A DNA stretch of 64,000 nucleotides from Acinetobacter nosocomialis (GTDB lineage: Bacteria; Pseudomonadota; Gammaproteobacteria; Pseudomonadales; Moraxellaceae), in contig CP107049.1 of NCBI GenBank assembly GCA_025736915.1, positions 3,162,001 to 3,226,000 of the forward strand, given 5' to 3'. The notes beneath the pieces were generated by a model, which was not told the DNA's origin, did not search any database, and was given only the letters and a program-made list of their open reading frames with translations. Of this stretch, positions 1-7,259 are shown piece after piece. The position numbers were made by a program, and so were the translations under genes. Positions within the stretch are counted from its first letter, which is position 1. The number at the start of each line of letters is the position of its first letter.

Positions 1-360
1 TCCTTTTGTGAACGGATGCTAGGCGCTGCTGAACTTGAAGAGCCTGAGTTGGTGAAAACGATTCGTTTAATATTATTGGATGGAACGGGGCTTTTTCCGT
101 CCGCTCAAGAAATGGCTGAACGGTTACATATGTCAAAGCGAACCTTACATCGGCGCTTGGCAGGTTTTGATTTAACTTATCAAGAACTTTTAGATGAGAC
201 TCGGCGCCGTCTTGCTGATGAATATTTGCGAGAGACGACTTTAACCGTAGATGAAATTGCCGAAAGAATTGGCTTTTCAGATACCTCTAATTTTAGAAAA
301 GCCTATCGTCACTGGACAGGTATTTCACCAAATGAGTATCGTGAGAAATTGGTTTTATAA
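1..360 (+). CDS. AraC-family transcriptional regulator, C-terminal part (cut by window start)
   Basis: The reading frame is open from base 1, so the gene begins outside the window and only about the last 119 codons are present. The visible part is a complete AraC-type DNA-binding domain with two helix-turn-helix units: the first around AERLHMSKRTLHRRL, the second around VDEIAERIGFSDTSNFRKAY, followed by the usual W-x-G-x-x-P-x-x-Y/R ending. It resembles the C-terminus of the AraC regulator at 31281-32294, so the missing part is probably an arabinose-binding-like or PF12625-type sensor domain. The target genes cannot be told from here. Confidence 0.85.
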   Translation, partial: SFCERMLGAAELEEPELVKTIRLILLDGTGLFPSAQEMAERLHMSKRTLHRRLAGFDLTYQELLDETRRRLADEYLRETTLTVDEIAERIGFSDTSNFRKAYRHWTGISPNEYREKLVL

Positions 361-380
361 GTAGTGATGGGTTGAATTGT

Positions 381-821
381 ATGGATGAACAAGATGGTGA
401 TTTAAGTTTTGAAAGTTTTAAAAATATAAATAAGCCAAACTTCTTTGGTGATACTGAATATATTTACTCAATTTTTAAAATTAAAGAGCTACCCGTAGAT
501 TTACTTTTTAAGATTCTAAACTTGGTTTTTCCTGATTTCCTTATAAATGAAAATCATATTTTTTTAGCGAGTGAGTTTGATCAAGACAAATTTGATAATT
601 TGCGAAAGGTGGAAGAGACAAACAAAGCTCAGTTTTGGATGAATCTCATAGAATTGACGAGCCTACATGACGAGATGACAGCGGAGCAGACTTTATTAAT
701 CGCGAAAAAAATCGTTGATTCTTGGAATGCAAAAATTAAATATGAGGGGGTAAATGCACACGGCAGAGCTAGAGTTTTTGAAGAAATTGAATATGGTGAG
801 ATTTTTATAACAATTGATTAG
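381..821 (+). CDS. Hypothetical protein, 146 aa, AT-rich
   Basis: I do not recognise this protein. It is acidic and soluble-looking, with no signal peptide, membrane segment or cysteine cluster, and is dominated by Phe, Ile, Asn and Asp/Glu. Translation could start at TTG 372 or ATG 381; the ATG is preferred although its ribosome site is weak. Base composition is clearly more AT-rich than the neighbouring hca genes, which suits a laterally acquired or fast-evolving gene. The stop codon lies inside the loop of the terminator hairpin at 802-840. Size and composition are like some small immunity proteins, but nothing in the sequence proves that. Confidence 0.55.
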   Translation: MDEQDGDLSFESFKNINKPNFFGDTEYIYSIFKIKELPVDLLFKILNLVFPDFLINENHIFLASEFDQDKFDNLRKVEETNKAQFWMNLIELTSLHDEMTAEQTLLIAKKIVDSWNAKIKYEGVNAHGRARVFEEIEYGEIFITID

Positions 822-840
822 CTTTCAATTGTTATAAAAA
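802..840. terminator. AT-rich bidirectional terminator
   Basis: A perfect 16-bp inverted repeat (arms 802-817 and 825-840) with a 7-nt loop lies between two convergent genes. T-runs on both strands allow termination from either side. The left arm is made from the last codons of the upstream gene, and its TAG stop lies in the loop. Confidence 0.8.
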
Positions 841-862
841 CTAATATTAGAATGGGTTATAT

Positions 863-1762
863 CTAGACCTTAAATCGAGAAATTAACTTTTTCTGCAAAA
901 ATGGATTACAGAGCAAAATCGCAAATAAAATAATAAATATACCGATAATGCTAAACAGATCCGGTAATTCGTGCCAAAAAACAAATCCCCATATTCCTGC
1001 AAAAATAATAGCAATGTAATTCATGGGGCCAATTTGTCCTGCTGGAGCTAAGCTATAAGCATAAGACATAAATAGTTGGCTTATGTTTGCTAAAAGTCCT
1101 GCGGCAATCAGTAGGCTTAATTCGTGCCAAGTGAAAATACGCCAATGCCAAAACATTGGAATAGAGGAAATTAAACTACCAAAAACACAGAAGTAAAAAA
1201 CGATACGTTCAGGCGGCTCTGTACTGGTTAAAGCTCTTACGGTGACAAAAGCCATTGCGGATAAAAAGCATGCACCCAAGCCAATAAAAGATAGGGCGTT
1301 AAATAAACCTTGGTCGGGTTTAGCAACAAATAAAACCCCAACGAGGCCAATCACAGCGGCAAAAATCATCGATTTGGTAATTTTTTCTTTTAAGAAAAGC
1401 CATGCAATAAGTGGAATAAAGATAGGAGATGAGTAACTAAAAACCATGGCATTTGAGAGTTTTAAGTTTGCAATGGCATAGAAAAAACCGTACATGGCGG
1501 CTAGTCCCACAATACTTCGCCAAGTGTGCATCCAAAGTTTATCGGTTTTAATAAAGTCTAAACCTTGTTTAAAGAGCATCGGAATAAAAATAAATAAACC
1601 CACTGCATTTCTAAAAAACACGACAGTCGCGTTGTCCACTGTTTGCGAAGCAAAACGAATGCACACCCCCATAATGGAAAATAATAATGCCGATGTCATA
1701 AGACAAAGCAGCGCTTTTCCAAGTTGAGTTGAGGGGAGATTTGAAGCAGTCTGATTTTGCAT
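863..1762 (-). CDS. EamA/DMT-superfamily transporter (10 membrane segments)
   Basis: This 299-aa protein has the two-fold repeated hydrophobic pattern of EamA (DMT) permeases, about five membrane helices in each half. Typical features are the early SIMGVCIRF stretch, the A-x-x-x-x-Y pattern of helix 4 (LSNAMVFSYSSPIFIPL) and, in the second half, APAGQIGPMNYIAIIFAGIWGFVFWHE. Such proteins export metabolites or take up small organic solutes at the inner membrane; the substrate cannot be told. The ATG at 1762 follows a short 5' region and the gene stands alone, convergent with the small gene upstream. Start and family are firm, substrate unknown. Confidence 0.85.
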   Translation of the reverse strand: MQNQTASNLPSTQLGKALLCLMTSALLFSIMGVCIRFASQTVDNATVVFFRNAVGLFIFIPMLFKQGLDFIKTDKLWMHTWRSIVGLAAMYGFFYAIANLKLSNAMVFSYSSPIFIPLIAWLFLKEKITKSMIFAAVIGLVGVLFVAKPDQGLFNALSFIGLGACFLSAMAFVTVRALTSTEPPERIVFYFCVFGSLISSIPMFWHWRIFTWHELSLLIAAGLLANISQLFMSYAYSLAPAGQIGPMNYIAIIFAGIWGFVFWHELPDLFSIIGIFIILFAILLCNPFLQKKLISRFKV

Positions 1763-1862
1763 AGAGAAATAGAGTTCTTAATTTTCGATGTTATTTTAGC
1801 AGCGATGCAGGCATTGGATGAAATATCATTTGATAATGATTCAACAGTGATGCTTAGCAAAA

Positions 1863-1892
1863 TAAAAAAGAGAGCCTGTTTAGCTCTCTTTT
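1863..1892 (-). terminator. Terminator of the hca operon
   Basis: Arms 1866-1875 and 1883-1892 form a perfect 10-bp stem (AAAAGAGAGC and complement) with a 7-nt loop. It is followed on the minus strand by a T-rich run and lies 14 bases after the esterase stop codon, so it closes the long minus-strand operon. Confidence 0.85.
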
Positions 1893-1905
1893 AATTTTTA
1901 GGGTG

Positions 1906-3657
1906 CTATTTACAGCTAAAATTTTCGGCTTTTTCGCTATCACCTTGACCATTGTAACGGGCAATCAGTGGGTAAGGACAAAGTGGACGGGTGCGGTCTG
2001 GCGCCCAGTCTTGTGGAAGCTCAGTATTCACTTGTCCACTCGGGTTACCTGCGCCGCGTGCAGTTGCAATGATTTTGTCAGGTGCTTGCCCATATTCCAC
2101 CCAGTTAACTAAAGCAGTCAATGCATCAAATTGGTCGGTCGCAATGCCATCACGGGTATGGTTCATGCCCGGAACTCTAAAGAAACGTGCAAATTCAGGT
2201 GCTGTACCTTTTGCATTATTTTTATAGTGTTGTAGCAGTTGATCGTACCAATTTTGGGTGTCATCTACAGAGAAAACGCCGTCTGCTGTGCCTTGTATCA
2301 CAATCATTTTTCCACCGTGATTACGGAGTTTATCTAGGTTAAGTTCATCGGGTGGCATCATGAATGACATCGAACTTTCGGTGTATATATCATTAGTTGC
2401 CGATAGTTTTGGATAGTCGGTATCGAAGTTAAAATTAAAGGCAAATTGTCTAGAGTTTTGAGTCACTGTTGGGTCTGGTGGAACTTGAAAAAGAATGCCG
2501 ACTGCAACTGGGTCACGTGCTGTTCCCACCGAAGATTCAAACTTCCAGCTTGCCCAGTTACTACCGACTAAACCGGGGTCGAAAGGCTGGGTTGCATAGA
2601 GCGCTTGTCCAACAGAGTTTACAGGACCACGGTAAATGTTGGCTAATACATCAATTTGTTCGATACTTAAACAAGAGCCATCTCTTGTGCTTGAGCAAAC
2701 GGGTACATCTTTGTGAATATCAAAAGTTGTACGGCAAGCCTCGACATCTTGAACCAAGCCATCTGCAACACCGTCTAGAGCATCGCATCGATCTAAAATC
2801 GCTTTTGCTAATACTTTGCGTTCCGAAAGAGTAAGAGCGGTACTTAGGTCATTTTCATCTGTTGCGACACGACGGAGCTGCTGAGCTGTGTAGAGTTGCG
2901 CCGCTGCTGCACGAGGTAAGTGAAAACCCGGTGTGCTTGCCAAAATTCCATCATATTGGTCGCCCAAACGGGTTGCAGCAATCATGGCATGACGGCCACC
3001 GTTCGATGTGCCACCTGCATAGGAGCGATCTGGTAATTTGCCATATGCGGCTTTAATTAGGTTTTTTGCCATCGGCGTGAGTTTGGTAATTGCGCCATAG
3101 CCGTAGTTGATTCTGGCTTGAGGGTCTAAACCAAACATTGGATTTTGTGAAGCATTATGTCCTGCATCGGAAGAAATGACAGCAAAACCATCATGTAGGG
3201 CATTGGTGAGTGGACCGCCGCTGCCGACCTGACCCGTTGCAGGCACTAAGTTACCATCGGTTCCGCCATTGCCTTGATAGAGAAAACGGCCATTCCAGTC
3301 TATTGGTAAGCGCATTTCAAAACCAATTTGATAGGTTTGTCCATCGACAGGGCTTACACGTTGGTCCATATAACCTTTGACCAAACAATGAGCGCCAATC
3401 GGTTTGTTGGCGACAGTCAATGTGCCTGCTTCTTGAAGAGTGGCTGAGCTAATAACGGTATTGTTGTATTGAAATCCAAGTAAGTCTGAACAGCTTCCTG
3501 TCATTTTTACGCCCACAGCCGGAGACAACTGAGGTGGTTTGGTTGTTGAGGGTGGCGTTGTTTCATCATTATCACTTCCACAGCCTGTCAAAGCGCCAAG
3601 CATGGCAAGCACTAAAGCGGAGTGGGTCAAAATTCGTTTATTGTTGGTGTAATTCAT
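1906..3657 (-). CDS. hcaG: Tannase/feruloyl esterase-family lipoprotein, chlorogenate-type esterase
   Basis: A 583-aa PF07519 (tannase/feruloyl esterase) enzyme, last gene of the hca operon. An N-terminal signal with lipobox LTGC (lipidated Cys26) places it in the cell envelope, where it could release caffeate, ferulate or coumarate from esters such as chlorogenate. The nucleophile is Ser218 in GGTSNGGRH, followed by DQYDGILASTPG; the acid is in GTADGVFSVDD and the histidine in MNHTRDG. In most characterised members the serine and histidine are each next to a cysteine that together form a disulfide (CS-D-HC motif). Here both partners are threonine. Position and family match Acinetobacter hcaG; the symbol is by synteny. 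Spacing to the upstream gene is 32 bases. Confidence 0.85.
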   Translation of the reverse strand: MNYTNNKRILTHSALVLAMLGALTGCGSDNDETTPPSTTKPPQLSPAVGVKMTGSCSDLLGFQYNNTVISSATLQEAGTLTVANKPIGAHCLVKGYMDQRVSPVDGQTYQIGFEMRLPIDWNGRFLYQGNGGTDGNLVPATGQVGSGGPLTNALHDGFAVISSDAGHNASQNPMFGLDPQARINYGYGAITKLTPMAKNLIKAAYGKLPDRSYAGGTSNGGRHAMIAATRLGDQYDGILASTPGFHLPRAAAAQLYTAQQLRRVATDENDLSTALTLSERKVLAKAILDRCDALDGVADGLVQDVEACRTTFDIHKDVPVCSSTRDGSCLSIEQIDVLANIYRGPVNSVGQALYATQPFDPGLVGSNWASWKFESSVGTARDPVAVGILFQVPPDPTVTQNSRQFAFNFNFDTDYPKLSATNDIYTESSMSFMMPPDELNLDKLRNHGGKMIVIQGTADGVFSVDDTQNWYDQLLQHYKNNAKGTAPEFARFFRVPGMNHTRDGIATDQFDALTALVNWVEYGQAPDKIIATARGAGNPSGQVNTELPQDWAPDRTRPLCPYPLIARYNGQGDSEKAENFSCK

Positions 3658-3689
3658 TTATTCATATCCTTATTGAATGAATGGTTTAA

Positions 3690-4079
3690 TTAATCTAAAA
3701 CCAGAAAATTCGATGTGCTTCGTGCAATCATTTTGTTGTTTTGCCAAGCTTCACTTTCGAGATTCAGTACGGTTTTGCCTTGTTTAATGAATCGGCATTT
3801 TGTAATGACTTCACCCACAGCACAGGGCCTTAAAAAATCCATCGTTAAGTTGATGGTGGTAGCGGGTTTATGGTCATTGGCGAGAAATGCAAAAATTCCC
3901 ATCACATCGTCAAGCATGGCGCAGATCATGCCGCCTTCAACGGTGCCGCGTGGATTGGTAAAGCTTTCTATCGCTGTGTAGTGGATGGTGATTTCAGTGT
4001 TTTCTTTATTCCAATGGATATTGTGTCCACCCAAATGGTGATGGATGGGCGGTAAGTGTTCTAAAATTTTTTGATCCAT
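3690..4079 (-). CDS. PaaI-type hotdog-fold thioesterase
   Basis: A 129-aa single hotdog domain. The region NPRGTVEGGMICAMLDDVMGIFAF is the PaaI/YbgC central helix with the conserved Asp (DD), but the usual His-Gly-Gly is replaced by Glu-Gly-Gly. The later part TINLTMDFLRPCAVGEVI is the typical beta-sheet core. Such enzymes hydrolyse acyl-CoA thioesters in the cytoplasm. Inside the hca operon the natural role would be to free CoA from stalled hydroxycinnamoyl- or phenylpropionoyl-CoA, which matters because these thioesters are the inducers sensed by HcaR in Acinetobacter. It may correspond to hcaF of strain ADP1, but I am not sure enough to use the symbol. Confidence 0.8.
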   Translation of the reverse strand: MDQKILEHLPPIHHHLGGHNIHWNKENTEITIHYTAIESFTNPRGTVEGGMICAMLDDVMGIFAFLANDHKPATTINLTMDFLRPCAVGEVITKCRFIKQGKTVLNLESEAWQNNKMIARSTSNFLVLD

Positions 4080-4119
4080 AGTGAAGGGTCCATCCTTTTT
4101 GTTGGTGTTATAAAAATTA

Positions 4120-4656
4120 TTATTTCAGGGTATAGGCATCATAAATAACTGCTTTACCCAAGCGCATTGCACTACCTACCGCAACGGTCTGGTTAAGCCA
4201 TGAGTATTTAGGTGAGCTGGTTTCAAACTGCATGGTAATTTTGAAATAGTAGTTTTTCGGGTCGACATCTTTGCCTTGGGCAAGCTGTTTTAGCGTCTCT
4301 GCCGAGCCATGGCGGTAACCTTTGGTTTGAAGATAAATGAGTGCACCGTCATCGGTTTCTAACAGATATCGCGTATCAATAATGGCCAGTCCTTTACTGT
4401 CGACAATTTGCCAATCTGCGCCATTATTTAAAATACGGCCCTTAAGGGATTTACCTTCAAATGTCCCACCTGTAATAGGAATAATTCGGCGTTTACCAGC
4501 ATCACTGGTTGTGCCTAATTCCCAAACAGGTGCATTTAAATCAACACTAAATTTTGCTAAAGGCTCAAGCTGAATAGGTGGAGGACTATATTGCGTTTCG
4601 CCATGAGTCAGGCCAATGAAACAAATTCCGCAGAGTAGCGTTACAACTTTTTTCAT
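4120..4656 (-). CDS. DUF3237-family protein with signal peptide
   Basis: A 178-aa protein with an N-terminal Sec signal (MKKVVTLLCGICFIGLTHGE), so the mature part is periplasmic. The rest looks like a DUF3237 beta-barrel: ITGGTFEGKSLKGRILNNGADW, a D-x-R-Y-L-L-E-T-D-D-G stretch, YLQTKGYRHG, and an aromatic C-terminal part ending in VIYDAYTLK. The family has no firmly established biochemical role. Its position between porin, thioesterase and esterase in the hca operon suggests periplasmic handling of aromatic esters. It lies just after a terminator (4673-4704), so it may be expressed at a lower level than hcaA-E. Confidence 0.75.
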   Translation of the reverse strand: MKKVVTLLCGICFIGLTHGETQYSPPPIQLEPLAKFSVDLNAPVWELGTTSDAGKRRIIPITGGTFEGKSLKGRILNNGADWQIVDSKGLAIIDTRYLLETDDGALIYLQTKGYRHGSAETLKQLAQGKDVDPKNYYFKITMQFETSSPKYSWLNQTVAVGSAMRLGKAVIYDAYTLK

Positions 4657-4672
4657 GATGAATTTCCCGAAA

Positions 4673-4704
4673 TAAAAAGAGGTTCTATGTGTGACAGAAC
4701 CTCT
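4673..4704 (-). terminator. Intrinsic terminator inside the hca operon
   Basis: Arms 4678-4686 and 4696-4704 (AGAGGTTCT/AGAACCTCT) form a 9-bp stem with a 9-nt loop, followed on the minus strand by TTTTATTT. It starts 10 bases after the hcaE stop and lies before the DUF3237 gene, so it should reduce expression of the last three genes. Confidence 0.75.
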
Positions 4705-4713
4705 CGTTTTGAA

Positions 4714-5964
4714 TTATTTAAATTTCCATGTGTAGTCGATGTTGATACGGGTTTCGTTTACAGGTTTGATATTGGCTGTAGAGAGCATGTTGTTGTCATA
4801 AATAGCGTAGCGTGCGCGTAACCCTAAATTTTTTAACCAGCCACTTTGAACGGTGTAGCCTAAATCAAAGTCTGTTTCGCGTTCTTTTAAATTGGTTCCG
4901 CCTAAGTTGGGTGCATAAATATTGTGACCTGTGGTGTAACGGGTCATAAAACGTAAACCCGGAACATAATCTTTAAAGTCATATTCATAACGGAAGCTAT
5001 AGGCTTTTTCTTTTGGGTTTAAAAACTCGCCTGGCCATGTATCAATGAGTAAGCCAGTTTCACCGCCAGTCAAATATGGAAAGGCGGTGTCGCCGTGATG
5101 TTGGAAGGTTCCAAAAATAAATTTATGGTTTTGATGTTTAAGTTCGAAATGCGCATGATACAGGTCATTATCGACTAAGCCTGCTTTTGCTTGTCCGTCA
5201 TCGCGGCTGCGGTAGTAACGTAATTGCGAGCTAAAATTAGTGGTGTCATTAATTTTGTGTTGATGTAAAGCACCGACCATGGTTTGGTTATAAAGATCAT
5301 CAACATCCATGTAAAAAGCTGTGAGCTTGAGTGCGGGATTAAACTGATAGTTCCCACCTAAATAATAAAGCCCATCAGTTTCAGCACTTTTAAAGCGTCC
5401 ATTTACGCCTGAAATTTTAATTTTTTCATAGTTGGTCGAATCACGATGATTCACTTTATCGAGGTAAGCCGCTTGTAAATCAAAATCTTTAATATCTTTA
5501 CTGGTCAGTGAAATGCCTCGATAGGTTTGAGGAAGCAAACGAGCAGGTGAAGCCACTAACACCGGATTCATTGGCATGAGCGTACCAATACGTAGCTCGG
5601 TCTGGCTCATTTTCGCTTTTGCTGTGACACCAATTTCGCCATAAGAGTCAGCAGGTTCATTAGTACGCGTGTCTCTAGGTAAGTTTCCTGTACCACCATG
5701 TTCTGCGTCGGCATCGAGTTTAAAACCCGCCGTTGCAAGCACATCCAGCCCAAAACCAACAGTCCCTTCGGTATAACCTGAGTTGGCTTTAAGAATAAAA
5801 CCTTGTGTCCAGTCCTTGGCAGCAGGGTAAGCAGATTGCTCTTGGTAGTCGCGGTCAAAATAGAAATTTCGTGTGGTGAGTTCTACTGAGCTGTTGTCAA
5901 TAAAATTGCCAGCCCACACTGAACCAGAGAGCATGAGGGTAGAGTACATCCATAATTTCGACAT
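4714..5964 (-). CDS. hcaE: OprD-family outer-membrane porin, hydroxycinnamate uptake
   Basis: A 416-aa OprD/OccD-type porin. I place the start at ATG 5964 because AGGAAG lies 7 bases upstream and the protein then begins with a clean signal peptide (MSKLWMYSTLMLSGSVWAG). The longer frame from 6000 would spoil the signal. The mature start VELTTRNFYFDRDYQ and the alternating beta-strand pattern to a C-terminal aromatic end (NIDYTWKFK) are typical. It is related to the porins at 16688-17875 and 22303-23583. In the hca operon its likely job is passage of hydroxycinnamates or their esters across the outer membrane. hcaE is assigned by gene order. Confidence 0.87.
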   Translation of the reverse strand: MSKLWMYSTLMLSGSVWAGNFIDNSSVELTTRNFYFDRDYQEQSAYPAAKDWTQGFILKANSGYTEGTVGFGLDVLATAGFKLDADAEHGGTGNLPRDTRTNEPADSYGEIGVTAKAKMSQTELRIGTLMPMNPVLVASPARLLPQTYRGISLTSKDIKDFDLQAAYLDKVNHRDSTNYEKIKISGVNGRFKSAETDGLYYLGGNYQFNPALKLTAFYMDVDDLYNQTMVGALHQHKINDTTNFSSQLRYYRSRDDGQAKAGLVDNDLYHAHFELKHQNHKFIFGTFQHHGDTAFPYLTGGETGLLIDTWPGEFLNPKEKAYSFRYEYDFKDYVPGLRFMTRYTTGHNIYAPNLGGTNLKERETDFDLGYTVQSGWLKNLGLRARYAIYDNNMLSTANIKPVNETRINIDYTWKFK

Positions 5965-6045
5965 AGCATTTCTTCCTGAAATAACATTTTTTGTTTTCAA
6001 TAAGGCTTAGTTGTTGTGTCAGCCTTGTTTGGTTTTTAAATCGAA

Positions 6046-7185
6046 TTATTTTCCGAGCAGTTCTCGGGCCACGATTTCTTTCATAATTTCATTGGTTCCC
6101 CCATAAATTTTTTGTACCCGCGCATCGACAAAAAAGCGTGAAATCGGGTATTCCTGCATGTAACCGTAGCCACCAAAAAGCTGAAGTAATTGATCAATCA
6201 CTTCACATTGAGCATCGGTAATAAAGCATTTCAGTGCGGCAACTTGAGTGACGCTTAACAGGTGTTGTTGATACAGCGCTGCACATTGATCTACAAAGGC
6301 TTGTGCGGCTTTTGCTTTGATTTGAGCGTTTGCGAGCACAAAGCGTGTGTTTTGCATTTGACTTAACGGTTGTCCGAAAGCTTTACGTTCCAAAACATAG
6401 TCTTTAGTAATTTCAATAGCCCCCAAAATTGATCCCAAAGCCATCATAGAAATGCTCAAACGCTCACGCGGTAACTCTTGCATTAAATAAGCAAAACCTT
6501 GTCCCTCTTCACCCAAACGCTGAGTTGTAGGCACACAGACATCATCAAAAAACAGTTCGGCTGTATCTTGGGCATGCAGCCCGATTTTTTGTAATGAACG
6601 GCCTTTTTTAACGCCATCTAACGCAGCATCGACTAGAAAAATCGAAATGCCTTTTGCTTTAGCTTGCGGATCAGTTTTCGCAACAAGAACGATCAGATCG
6701 GCATGCAAACCATTTGAAATAAAAGTTTTTGAACCATTAATACGGTAATGATCATTTTCTAAAATCGCTTGAGTGCGTATGGCCTGTAAGTCTGAACCAG
6801 TATTCGCTTCGGTCATGGCAATTGCAGTGACGACTTCACCTGTCACCATTTTCGGTAACCAATAGCGTTTTTGCTCTTCAGTTCCAATATTTTGCAGGTA
6901 AGGAGAGACCAACTCATTTTGCCCGCCAATGGCAACCGCTAAAGATGCAAAACCAGCTTGAGCAGTTTCTTGAACCAACATGAGTGAGTAGTGCACAGGA
7001 GCGCCATAGCCGCCATATTCTTCGGGTACATCGACGCACAAAAAGCCATTTTCCCCAAGACGAAGCCATAGGTCACGTGGGATGAGGCCATCGTATTCCC
7101 ATTGTTCATAATACGGAGCAACCTGTTCTTTTAAGAATCTGCGATAGCTGTCCCGAAATAGTTCAAATTCTGTATCGTGTGGCAT
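6046..7185 (-). CDS. hcaD: Acyl-CoA dehydrogenase of hydroxycinnamate catabolism
   Basis: A 379-aa FAD-dependent acyl-CoA dehydrogenase of usual length. The first signature is at TAIAMTEANTGSDLQAIRT and the second at the C-terminus around YGYMQEYPISRFFVDARVQKIYGGTNEIM; the expected catalytic base is Glu366 in GGTNE. It would oxidise 3-phenylpropionyl-CoA-type substrates such as dihydrocaffeoyl- or dihydroferuloyl-CoA to the cinnamoyl-CoA used by HcaA, passing electrons to ETF. The ATG at 7185 has AAGG at good distance. It is the fourth gene of the operon after hcaC, with a 74-base gap that contains an 8-bp hairpin (7218-7239). Confidence 0.9.
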   Translation of the reverse strand: MPHDTEFELFRDSYRRFLKEQVAPYYEQWEYDGLIPRDLWLRLGENGFLCVDVPEEYGGYGAPVHYSLMLVQETAQAGFASLAVAIGGQNELVSPYLQNIGTEEQKRYWLPKMVTGEVVTAIAMTEANTGSDLQAIRTQAILENDHYRINGSKTFISNGLHADLIVLVAKTDPQAKAKGISIFLVDAALDGVKKGRSLQKIGLHAQDTAELFFDDVCVPTTQRLGEEGQGFAYLMQELPRERLSISMMALGSILGAIEITKDYVLERKAFGQPLSQMQNTRFVLANAQIKAKAAQAFVDQCAALYQQHLLSVTQVAALKCFITDAQCEVIDQLLQLFGGYGYMQEYPISRFFVDARVQKIYGGTNEIMKEIVARELLGK

Positions 7186-7217
7186 GTTGAACCTTTTTTA
7201 GGCAAAAGTGAGGCTGT

Positions 7218-7239
7218 AGCTCAAACCGAAATTTGAGCT
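7218..7239. other. Intercistronic hairpin hcaC-hcaD
   Basis: Perfect 8-bp stem AGCTCAAA/TTTGAGCT with a 6-nt loop, between the hcaC stop and the hcaD start region. It has no T-run in the direction of the operon, so it is more likely an mRNA-stability or processing element than a terminator. Confidence 0.45.
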
Positions 7240-7259
7240 TTCTTTTCTATTTCAATTGC

